This document shows positions 22,138 through 29,966 of a DNA stretch of 64,000 nucleotides, piece after piece; the stretch's first letter is position 1, and each line of letters begins with the position of its first letter. The notes under the pieces are model-generated. The model searched no databases and was not told the origin of the DNA. It was given only the letters and a program-made list of their open reading frames with translations. Source of the stretch: Nguyenibacter vanlangensis (GTDB lineage Bacteria; Pseudomonadota; Alphaproteobacteria; Acetobacterales; Acetobacteraceae). The stretch covers positions 3,298,001-3,362,000 of the forward strand of contig NZ_CP152276.1 of assembly GCF_038719015.1 (NCBI RefSeq), written 5' to 3'. The translations under genes were made by a program, and so were the position numbers.

Positions 22138-23042
22138 TGCCTTCTGCAAACTATACCGTCATTGATCTTGCGGGACTTCCGCCGCCGCAGGCCATAGCGC
22201 CTGTTTCCGCCGAGACGGAACTTTCAAATCTTCTGGCCGACTTCAAAACGCGCTATCCGCAATATAGCGCGCTGGTCGAGTCCGACCCGATCATGAAATT
22301 GGCGGAAACGTTCGCATATCGCCTGGCGCTGGAAGTCCAGAACCGGAACGAGGCGATCCAGGCTGTAATGCTGGCCTATGCCGAGGGGCCCGACCTGGAC
22401 CAGATCGGCGCGAACCTGGGCGTTCAGCGCCTGACGATCACCCCGGCGGACAATACGACAATTCCGCCCACGCCTGCCGTCATGGAACAAGACACGCCCT
22501 ATCGGAGCCGTATCCAGCTTGCGCCCGAGGGGCTGAGCACGGCGGGTCCGTCCGCCGGTTATATCTATTTCGCGAAGTCGGCCAGCCCCCTGGTTTTGGA
22601 TGCTGACGTATCCACGCCGTCGCCTGGGACGGTGAATGTCTATGTTCTCTCGACCGTGGGGAACGGGGTTCCGGACGCGGCTCTGCTGCAAACAGTTTCA
22701 AACGCGGTGACACCGGATACGGTCAGGCCGCTGACGGACAATGTGCAGGTTCTGCCGGCAACCGTGGTCAATTACAGCATTACGGCCGTCCTGACGCTGT
22801 TCCAGGGGCCGGACCAGTCGGTGGTTCTGTCAGCGGCGCAGGCGGCCGCAGCGGCCTATGCCGCGTCGGTCCAGCGGATCGGCTATGGCGTCGCCACGTC
22901 CGGCATCTATGCCGCGTTGCAGCAGACAGGCGTTCAGAGCGTTTCGCTGTCCGGCTGGGGCGGAGACATTCCGGGGGCCGTTGGGCAGGCACCGTATTGC
23001 ACGGGGATAAACATCACCGTGGCGGGGACGCCGGGTGTCTGA
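22137..23042 (+). CDS. J: Baseplate assembly protein J
   Basis: 301 residues. Typical baseplate J pattern: ALEVQNRNEAIQAVMLAYAEGPDLDQIGANLGV (in parts) near residue 65, AGYIYFAKSASPLV near 140, and the VNVYVLSTVGNG strand. gpJ is the main wedge protein at the baseplate edge and contacts gpI. Overlaps the I gene by 8 bp. Confidence 0.9.
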   Translation: MPSANYTVIDLAGLPPPQAIAPVSAETELSNLLADFKTRYPQYSALVESDPIMKLAETFAYRLALEVQNRNEAIQAVMLAYAEGPDLDQIGANLGVQRLTITPADNTTIPPTPAVMEQDTPYRSRIQLAPEGLSTAGPSAGYIYFAKSASPLVLDADVSTPSPGTVNVYVLSTVGNGVPDAALLQTVSNAVTPDTVRPLTDNVQVLPATVVNYSITAVLTLFQGPDQSVVLSAAQAAAAAYAASVQRIGYGVATSGIYAALQQTGVQSVSLSGWGGDIPGAVGQAPYCTGINITVAGTPGV

Positions 23043-23562
23043 AAGCCTGCTGCCGCCGAATGCGACGCCGCTTGAAAGCGCGATGGAGATGGCCGCCGCC
23101 GATCAATTGGCGACCATTCCGCAGCTTGGGCGGACGGTCAATAACCCAGCGACGATCCCCGTCCAATGGCTTCCCTGGTTGGCCTGGGCGTGGCGTGTCG
23201 AGAATTGGGATAATAACTGGTCGGAGGCGCAGAAGCGCCAGACCGTCGCCGCGTCGTTCGCCGTGCATCGCCAGAAGGGCACGGCCTATGCGGTAAAGTC
23301 CGCAATCGGCGCGCTGAACCTGAATTTGCAGATCGTCGAATGGTTCGCGGATACGCCGGTCGGTGCGCCCTATACGTTCCGAGGCATCCTCAATATCGAA
23401 TCGACGGACGTTGCCAATACTGATTGGGCGAACGTCATGAATATCATCAATACGACGAAGAATGCGCGCAGTGTTCTTTCTTCTATTGATATGGCCGCGA
23501 ATCTGAATTGTGAAACCGTGCATGCCGGGGCGACCTGCTTTGGCATGACCATCAGCGTCTGA
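23035..23562 (+). CDS. I: Tail protein I
   Basis: 175 residues starting at GTG 23035. The gpI signature is present: LLPPNATPLE, then VQWLPWLAWAWRVENWD and the RQKGTAYAVKSAIGALN helix. gpI links the wedge to the tail fibre. The N terminus overlaps J by 8 bp, as in P2-like phages. Confidence 0.9.
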   Translation: MSESLLPPNATPLESAMEMAAADQLATIPQLGRTVNNPATIPVQWLPWLAWAWRVENWDNNWSEAQKRQTVAASFAVHRQKGTAYAVKSAIGALNLNLQIVEWFADTPVGAPYTFRGILNIESTDVANTDWANVMNIINTTKNARSVLSSIDMAANLNCETVHAGATCFGMTISV

Positions 23563-23572
23563 TATAGAATAT

Positions 23573-26500
23573 ATGGCAAACTATACCACCATCAAAACGA
23601 ACTATGGTCTGTCGCTGGAAACTGCCGCACAGGCCGCCGGAACGCAGATCAGCCTGACACAGATGGCGATCGGCGATGGTGGGGGCAATCCCGTGACGCC
23701 GAACCCCAGCCAGACGGGACTGGTCCGGGAGGTTTTCCGCGTCGCGCTGAATGCGATTGCGCAGAGCACGGAGGACGCAACGCAGTTTACGGCCGAGGCG
23801 ATCATCCCGGCTGAAAGCGGCGGCTATACGATGCGTGAGGCCGGCCTGTTCACATCTGACGGGTCTCTGTTCGCCGTTGCCAACCTGCCGTCTGTTTATA
23901 AGCCGAGTTCCAGTGAGGGGGCGTTCGGTCAGGTTGTCGTGACCATGACGTTCAAGGCCGCGAACGCCGATGACGTGTCCCTGTATGTGGACGAAAACGT
24001 TTCCGTCGCAACGCGCCTGTGGGTCGAGAATTATGTCACCCCGGCGCATGTGTTCCCCGGCGGGCAGACGGCGCAGGTCCTGGCAAAGAAGTCGAACGCG
24101 GACGGCGATTGGGAATGGGTGGACCCGAGCGCAGCCGTTCAGGTGCTGGTCGATACGATCGAGGAAGACCAGACGTTGGCGGCCGGCCAGACGGTCGTCA
24201 ACCTGAATACGGTTACGACAGAGGGCCTCGCGGTCTTCATCAATGGACTGCGCCTGGAACAGAACCAGTGGGGCAAGACCAGTCCGACAAGCCTGACGTT
24301 GGCGCAGGCCGGGAATGACGGCGACAAGATCACGCTCGTTCAGAACGAGCAGACGGGTTACAGCGACGTTCTGCGCGGCAAGAACAATTTGTCGGACGTG
24401 CATGACCCGGTCCAGTCTCTGGCGAATATCGGGGGCCTGCCGCTGTCTGGTGGCAGCGTGTCGGGAACGCTGGCGGTTGACGGCGGCACGTTCTATGTCA
24501 ACGGCAACGCGGCCACGAACAGGCAGATGCTGTTCCAATCGTCCGGCCTGTCGCGGTTTGCGGTATGCGTGGACGCGTCGGTTGAGTCGGGCGGAAATTC
24601 CGGATCGGAATTGCGCATTTCGCGGTTTGACGATAGCGGTGCATTTATCGACAGCCCCTTGATGATCGACCGGCCGAGTGGCGTTGTGTCCATGCCGTCC
24701 GGTATCGTCGCGCCGCAGGTTGCTGGCCCGGCAAACAATTTCAACGTGCTGTATGGACCGGGCGGAAGCAATAAGGCCGGGTTCCAGGGCGACGGCAATT
24801 TCGTCGTCTATAACGGCAGCGTGGCCGAACTTTCGGTCGGGCTGGGCACGATCATAGCGCGGCTGTCGGCGCAGTTCACCAGCGGCATCACCGCGAATTC
24901 ATACCTGACGCGCGACGATGCGGCAGGGACATTCCGCAATATTTTCCTGAATTCGTCCGGCGTAAACCGTTGGGATTTCGGCGCGAATAATTCCGGCGAG
25001 ACCGGAAATAACGCGGGTTCCGATTTCTATATCACGGCGCATTCCGATAGCGGGGGTTATCTTTCGACGCCGTTTTGGATTCCGCGCGCCAGCGGGCAGG
25101 TCCAGATCAACCTGGGCATGTCGATCAATAACGGCTCCGTTCTGAACCTGACTGGCAATGCGACGCTGTCCAGCGGGAACAACCAGTCTATTTATTGGAA
25201 CAGCAATAATAGCTGGATGACGTTCGAAGCCGGTGGCCATATGTCCATTTGGGACAAGGGGAACGGCCTGATCTTCTGGACCGGCGGCAGCGACAGCACG
25301 CCGAACGTCAATACCAACGGCGCGTTTTACGCGAACAAGGGCGCAGCCATTGCGGGCGGCGCGACGATCAGCAGCGGTTATTCCTCGGGCACGTGGTTGC
25401 AGATCGGTCCGCAGCAGGCCGGCGAGGTTGCGCTGGGGCTGTTCAACGCGCCGGCCGGGTATGGCGCGAATATTTTGCAGGCCGGGATGAACGGGCAGAC
25501 GTTCTTGTCGGTGCAGAATGATGGCGGCGTTATTGTCCCCAGCGGGGCATATTTCCAGGCGCAGAACGCCAATGGCGTGTTCGTCCCGCAGGCCGCGCAG
25601 TTCGACAACGGGTATCGGGCGGCCAGCACATCGTTTGTGCGCCGCGCCCTGGGTAGCTACTCTGGCATCGTTGCTTACGCCAGCAATACCCAGCTTACTA
25701 ACGCCAATGTTGGGCAGGCAGTCCAGTGGTGTGGGCCGTCCGGCGGCGTCATGACCCTGCCGACTGGTTCCGGGGTCCCGGCCGGCGGGCTGATCACTGT
25801 ATTTAACCAGACGCCCGGCACGGTGACCGTGGCGGCATCCGGCTCCGATTTCCTTCATTCGCCCACGGCCCAATGGGGGCAGCTTACGCTTCAGGCTGGC
25901 GACACGATGGAATTGACCAGCCGTGGCAATGGCGAGTGGGATATCTCCGGCGGCACTATGGCGCTGCTGTTTTCCAGCAGCCTGACCACGACGCCGCCGG
26001 CTGGCGATAGCTCGCAGCGGATTCCGACGACTGGATGGGTCACGAACGGCTTCCTGAGCCTCGCCAATGGCGGGATAGTCAGCGGGCATATGGCGTTCAA
26101 CGGCATTGTCGATCATTACAGCGATATCCACGTCAATGCCGGGAAGTGGCTGTATACCGACACGATAACATCCAATACGCCCGGCAGTTCGGTTTATTTT
26201 AACACCGGCATATCGCTGAATACCGGAAATATTTACGGAACGAGCAATTTCGTAAATGTGAACTATGGGCCGAGCAATGCCTTTGCGGCGAATTTCCAGA
26301 ATGATGGGAATTTCGTCCTGCGGCACGACGGAAACCCGTTCTTCAACATCGGAACGGAGAGCCTGACTGCGGAAACGTCTGTTCCTTGGACATTCAGTAG
26401 TTCAATCACTGTCAGCGGTAATATTAACGCCAACGGCGGGTTGACTGCTGGCGGAACGGCGACATTCAATGGCGAAGCTGGCTTCAACCAGAGCGTATAT

Positions 26501-27052
26501 TTTGATGGACCGGCGGGCTCTGTAAGGCTTCAAAACGCGCCGTCTGACGTTCCGGGTTCGACAGGACTGAACGTTCCAAACACTGCATGGGTTGATGCAA
26601 ACTACGTTTCCAGCACGCATTATATGGCGTCCGGAGACTCGCCATGCGATGCGATCCACTGGAGTTCGGGGACGGGCGCCCCATGGTTCCATTCAGGCGC
26701 ATGGAGCGGCTATCTCGCAACACAGAACTATGTCCTGTCGGCCATGCAAAATGGCTGGGGGCTTAGCCATAACACGAACAATCCCGGCTTCGTCGAGCTT
26801 CCTGGCGGTTGGTATCTCATGGCAGGCATAGCGTCCTATGCGTCGTCGGACGGGACGAACGGAACGTTCATAAGTCTGCCGACGAATTTTCCGAATGCTG
26901 GCGTGGCGACTATGTGTATCGATACCGGGGCGAACGCAAATAAGATCGCCGTCGTTAGCGTGGCGGCAAATGGGTTCAACGTGGTGTGCCGCGATTCTGG
27001 CACCAATGCGCTTGCCAATACGGCCTTCCGTTATATCGCGATTGGATATTAA
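23573..27052 (+). CDS. H: Tail fibre protein H (1,159 aa)
   Basis: The N-terminal 150 residues are a P2 H-type fibre attachment domain (MAIGDGGGNPVTPNPSQTGL, MREAGLFTSDGSLFAVA). A GKNNLSDVHD-type motif near residue 275 marks the start of the shaft. The shaft contains diverged repeats, for example NVLYGPGGSNKAGFQGDGNFV and VNYGPSNAFAANFQNDGNFV. The C-terminal domain (GGWYLMAGIASY...ANTAFRYIAIGY) resembles receptor-binding tips. The gene is longer than P2 H, suggesting an expanded shaft. Confidence 0.88.
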   Translation: MANYTTIKTNYGLSLETAAQAAGTQISLTQMAIGDGGGNPVTPNPSQTGLVREVFRVALNAIAQSTEDATQFTAEAIIPAESGGYTMREAGLFTSDGSLFAVANLPSVYKPSSSEGAFGQVVVTMTFKAANADDVSLYVDENVSVATRLWVENYVTPAHVFPGGQTAQVLAKKSNADGDWEWVDPSAAVQVLVDTIEEDQTLAAGQTVVNLNTVTTEGLAVFINGLRLEQNQWGKTSPTSLTLAQAGNDGDKITLVQNEQTGYSDVLRGKNNLSDVHDPVQSLANIGGLPLSGGSVSGTLAVDGGTFYVNGNAATNRQMLFQSSGLSRFAVCVDASVESGGNSGSELRISRFDDSGAFIDSPLMIDRPSGVVSMPSGIVAPQVAGPANNFNVLYGPGGSNKAGFQGDGNFVVYNGSVAELSVGLGTIIARLSAQFTSGITANSYLTRDDAAGTFRNIFLNSSGVNRWDFGANNSGETGNNAGSDFYITAHSDSGGYLSTPFWIPRASGQVQINLGMSINNGSVLNLTGNATLSSGNNQSIYWNSNNSWMTFEAGGHMSIWDKGNGLIFWTGGSDSTPNVNTNGAFYANKGAAIAGGATISSGYSSGTWLQIGPQQAGEVALGLFNAPAGYGANILQAGMNGQTFLSVQNDGGVIVPSGAYFQAQNANGVFVPQAAQFDNGYRAASTSFVRRALGSYSGIVAYASNTQLTNANVGQAVQWCGPSGGVMTLPTGSGVPAGGLITVFNQTPGTVTVAASGSDFLHSPTAQWGQLTLQAGDTMELTSRGNGEWDISGGTMALLFSSSLTTTPPAGDSSQRIPTTGWVTNGFLSLANGGIVSGHMAFNGIVDHYSDIHVNAGKWLYTDTITSNTPGSSVYFNTGISLNTGNIYGTSNFVNVNYGPSNAFAANFQNDGNFVLRHDGNPFFNIGTESLTAETSVPWTFSSSITVSGNINANGGLTAGGTATFNGEAGFNQSVYFDGPAGSVRLQNAPSDVPGSTGLNVPNTAWVDANYVSSTHYMASGDSPCDAIHWSSGTGAPWFHSGAWSGYLATQNYVLSAMQNGWGLSHNTNNPGFVELPGGWYLMAGIASYASSDGTNGTFISLPTNFPNAGVATMCIDTGANANKIAVVSVAANGFNVVCRDSGTNALANTAFRYIAIGY

Positions 27053-27056
27053 CCAA

Positions 27057-27476
27057 ATGACCACGATCAAATATTCACCTGCGCAGGGTTTTTTTCACGG
27101 AAGCATGAAATATGCGACCATACCATCTGACGCCGTGGACATTGCCGAGCGGGATTATCACGCGCTGTTCCTGGCGCAGTCGAAGGGGGCGAGCATTGTC
27201 CCCGGACCTGACGGGACGCCCCGGGCGATATCGCGTGCGGACGGCGAGGAAATCGACCTGAGCACGGTAACGGAAGACAGTGATTTCCGTGCCGTGCATT
27301 CGGTGCGGGACGAAGCCCGGATTGCCCTGGCGCATGCCCGGAAATATGTCTATGACCATTTCAGCATCCTGAACGACCCGACGCCGGATGCGTGGGTGGC
27401 ATACCTCAAGGCGCTGATGGCGATCGAGAACGGAGCGGATACCGTGAGCACGGAACTCCCCGCCGCGCCGCAATAA
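27057..27476 (+). CDS. G: Tail fibre assembly protein G-like
   Basis: 139 residues, four bases after the fibre gene. The N terminus (YSPAQGFFHGSMKY...IPSDAVDI) and the C-terminal helix with YLKALMAIENG resemble fibre-assembly chaperones, whose last part binds the fibre tip. In P2-like phages G always follows H. The stop is followed at once by copy 4 of the 19-bp repeat. Confidence 0.75.
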   Translation: MTTIKYSPAQGFFHGSMKYATIPSDAVDIAERDYHALFLAQSKGASIVPGPDGTPRAISRADGEEIDLSTVTEDSDFRAVHSVRDEARIALAHARKYVYDHFSILNDPTPDAWVAYLKALMAIENGADTVSTELPAAPQ

Positions 27477-27481
27477 CTCAC

Positions 27482-27500
27482 TTTGTCGCCTCGTGACGTG
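27482..27500 (+). repeat. 19-bp LSPxDV element, copy 4
   Basis: TTTGTCGCCTCGTGACGTG, two codons after the G stop and in the same frame (LSPRDV), 56 bp before the sheath start. The rest of the 80-bp gap shows no strong promoter. Confidence 0.8.
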
Positions 27501-27556
27501 GCAGCGGTTCAATTCCATCCATATGTTTGGCCATCTTTCACCAGCATCGGTTATAG

Positions 27557-29035
27557 ATGGCCAACAATTTTCTTCACGGGGCTGAGGTCCAGACCGTTAG
27601 CGACGGCGATACGTCCGTCCAGGTCACCTCGACGTCCATTATCGGGATCGTCGGCACCGCGCCGTTCGCAGACCCGACGCAATTCCCGCTCAATACGCCC
27701 GTCCTCGTCAACGGCAACAATACGGCACTGATCGGCGCATTGATCGCCAATGCGCAGGCGACCGATATCGACGTGGGCACGCTGCCGCAGGCGATCGCGG
27801 ACATGCTGGACGAACTGACCCCGGCGGTCGTCGTGGTGCGTGTCCAGGCGGTATCGACCAATGGCGCGCAGACGCCCGCGTCCTACGATCCGGCGACAAT
27901 CCCGAACGTGGTGGGCGGCTTGGACGCCAACGGCAACGCCCTGGGCGTGCATGTGCTGCTGAATGCGGAGTCCGTGACCGGCTACCGTCCGCGCCTGCTG
28001 TGCGCGCCGGGCTGGACGCATCAGACCACGGCCGGCGCGGTCCTGAATGTCGCGGCCACACAGGGCGGATCGGGCTATACGCCGGGCACCTATCAGCTTG
28101 TGCTGACCGGCGCGGGCACGGGGGCGGTGGTCAACGCCGTGGTGGACGCGGGCGGTGCTGTGTCGTCGGTCGCGGTGACCGAGAATGGAAGCGGTTACGC
28201 CGCATCCGGAACGACAGCCGCCATGCCGGCCGCCGCTGGCGCGGGAACGTCGCCGGCCGAGTTCACCATTTCCGTGGGCAACACGGATAACCCCGTCATC
28301 GCTGAACTGAGTGGCATTGCCCAGCGGCTTGGCGCGGTCATTTACGCGGACGGTCCGAACGTGTCGGACGCGGCGGCGATTTCGGCGGCGGGGCAGGGCG
28401 GACAGCGGGTGATGATGATCGACCCGTGGATGATCAAGCTGAACCGCGCCGGGGTGATGACTGCGTTCCCGCAGTCGGCCAAATGGGCGGCGAAGCAGGC
28501 ATACGTGGACAATACGATCGGCTGGTGGGCCAGCGTGTCCAACAAACCGCTGAACGGCATTCTGGCCCTGGCGCGGCCCGTCTCGTTCACCCTGGGCGAC
28601 GAGTCCTGTTCGGCGAACCTGCTGAATGGCGCTTATGTCTCGACGGTCATTCGTGCGTCCGCCGGATTCAAGACCTGGGGCAATCGGGCGCTGGACGGAA
28701 GCTTTCTGTGCGTGACGCGCACCGTGGATATCGTTAACGCCTCGCTGCTGGCGTCGGCATTGCAGTTCGTGGACGATGGCGTGACCACGAATTTCGTCGA
28801 TGAAGTCGTCGGTTCGGTCAACGCGTTTCTGCGCCAGCTTAAATCGCTGGGGGCGATCACCGGCGGCAAGTGCTGGGCCGATACGGCGCTGAACACGCCG
28901 CAGTCGGTCATGAACGGCCAGACCTATTTCGATTTCGACATCGGTCCGGTCTATCCCGCCGAGCGAATCACGTTCCGCTCGTCCATCAACAACAATTACA
29001 TCACCACCATTTTCGGGAACGGAAGCAATAGCTGA
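27557..29035 (+). CDS. FI: Tail sheath protein FI with inserted domain
   Basis: 492 residues against about 396 in P2 FI. Sheath features: FLHGAEVQTVSDG at the N terminus, APGWTHQ near 155, GQRVMMIDPW, WWASVSNKPLNGI, and the C-terminal FDFDIGPVYPAERITF. Residues about 165-255 are an extra Gly/Ala/Val-rich beta region with a GGSGYTPGTY...ENGSGYAASG repeat that interrupts the family pattern and accounts for the added length. It probably projects from the sheath surface. Confidence 0.88.
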   Translation: MANNFLHGAEVQTVSDGDTSVQVTSTSIIGIVGTAPFADPTQFPLNTPVLVNGNNTALIGALIANAQATDIDVGTLPQAIADMLDELTPAVVVVRVQAVSTNGAQTPASYDPATIPNVVGGLDANGNALGVHVLLNAESVTGYRPRLLCAPGWTHQTTAGAVLNVAATQGGSGYTPGTYQLVLTGAGTGAVVNAVVDAGGAVSSVAVTENGSGYAASGTTAAMPAAAGAGTSPAEFTISVGNTDNPVIAELSGIAQRLGAVIYADGPNVSDAAAISAAGQGGQRVMMIDPWMIKLNRAGVMTAFPQSAKWAAKQAYVDNTIGWWASVSNKPLNGILALARPVSFTLGDESCSANLLNGAYVSTVIRASAGFKTWGNRALDGSFLCVTRTVDIVNASLLASALQFVDDGVTTNFVDEVVGSVNAFLRQLKSLGAITGGKCWADTALNTPQSVMNGQTYFDFDIGPVYPAERITFRSSINNNYITTIFGNGSNS

Positions 29036-29544
29036 TGGCTGGTCCCCGCAGTGTTTTCAAGGATTATAACCTGTTCTTCGCGGCGAATTCGTTCGCGGGG
29101 AACATCAACGATTTCAACCCGCCCAAGCTGACGCTGAATACCGAGGAATGGAAAGGCGGCGGTATGGGCGCGCCGCTCAAGCTGAAGCAGGGCCTTCAGG
29201 CGCTGGATACCGATTTCAGCGTCATCAATTTCAGCCCCGTTATCCTCGGCGCGGTTTATCCGACCGAGGGCAATGATACCAGTTTCATCATGCGCGGCGC
29301 GTATGAGGATTGGGACGGCACCGTGACCCAGCGCGTCATCACGATGCGCGGTGAAGTCACGGCCAAGGACGAAGGGACGTTGAAGATCGGGCAGGTGGCG
29401 ACCGTCAAGATTTCGATGAACCTGAACTATTACTCAGACACGATCGGCGGCGTCGTCGTGGACGAGATCGACGTCATCAACATGATCTGGAACAAGAACG
29501 GCGTGGATGCCCTGGCGGTCATCCGTAACGCCCTGGGAGTATAA
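29035..29544 (+). CDS. FII: Tail tube protein FII
   Basis: 169 residues, the usual length. Family pattern visible: VFKDYNLFFAANSFAGN, DFNPPKLTL, and MRGEVTAKDEGTLKIGQ near residue 105. It forms the inner tube inside the sheath. TGATG overlap with FI, as expected for proteins made in equal amounts. Confidence 0.9.
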   Translation: MAGPRSVFKDYNLFFAANSFAGNINDFNPPKLTLNTEEWKGGGMGAPLKLKQGLQALDTDFSVINFSPVILGAVYPTEGNDTSFIMRGAYEDWDGTVTQRVITMRGEVTAKDEGTLKIGQVATVKISMNLNYYSDTIGGVVVDEIDVINMIWNKNGVDALAVIRNALGV

Positions 29545-29550
29545 CGACCG

Positions 29551-29838
29551 ATGGCCAAAGAGGATTACTGCACCGTCAACCCTGACGGTTCCGTCACCGT
29601 CGCCCTGTCGAAGACCTACACGTTCGACGGTGCGCAGCGCGAGAAGATCACCCTGCGCGAACCGACCGTGCGCGACCAGAAACTGTTTCCGGCGGGCGCA
29701 TCGCAGAAGGCGACGGCGGATGCCGAGGGCAAACTGTTCGCCCATCTGGCGGACGGCGTGACGCCCGCGCAGGTCGATGACCTGACGATCCGCGACTATG
29801 GTCGGTTGCAGGACGCATTCGGTTTTTTTCTCGACTAG
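29551..29838 (+). CDS. E: Tail assembly chaperone E
   Basis: 95 residues, close to P2 E (91). Pattern: DGSVTVALSKTYTFDG, then IRDYGRLQDAFGFFLD. It would bind the tape measure during tube polymerisation. The end of the reading frame carries T7 (29823-29829), a slippery sequence, two codons before the stop. Confidence 0.85.
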   Translation: MAKEDYCTVNPDGSVTVALSKTYTFDGAQREKITLREPTVRDQKLFPAGASQKATADAEGKLFAHLADGVTPAQVDDLTIRDYGRLQDAFGFFLD

Positions 29839-29966
29839 GCCCCGATTACGTTTCCGAAGGGGTCATGGCGCTCGGGCATTTCTGCCATTGGCAGTTGTCC
29901 GAGTGTCTTGATTTGAGCACGTCCGATTTCATTGACTATATTTCCCGCCTGCCGAAAGAGAAGTAA
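29551..29966 (+). CDS. E-E' fusion by programmed -1 frameshift
   Basis: At GGT-TTT-TTT-CTC the in-frame heptamer is T-TTT-TTT. Slipping back one base gives the next codon TCT at 29829 and 45 further sense codons (SRLGPDYVSEGVMALGHF...) to TAA at 29964-29966, which overlaps the tape measure ATG. The fusion is 138 residues, close to P2 E+E' (142). This frameshift is a well-known conserved feature of P2-like tails; here it rests on the slippery run, the open -1 frame and its exact fit. Confidence 0.88.
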
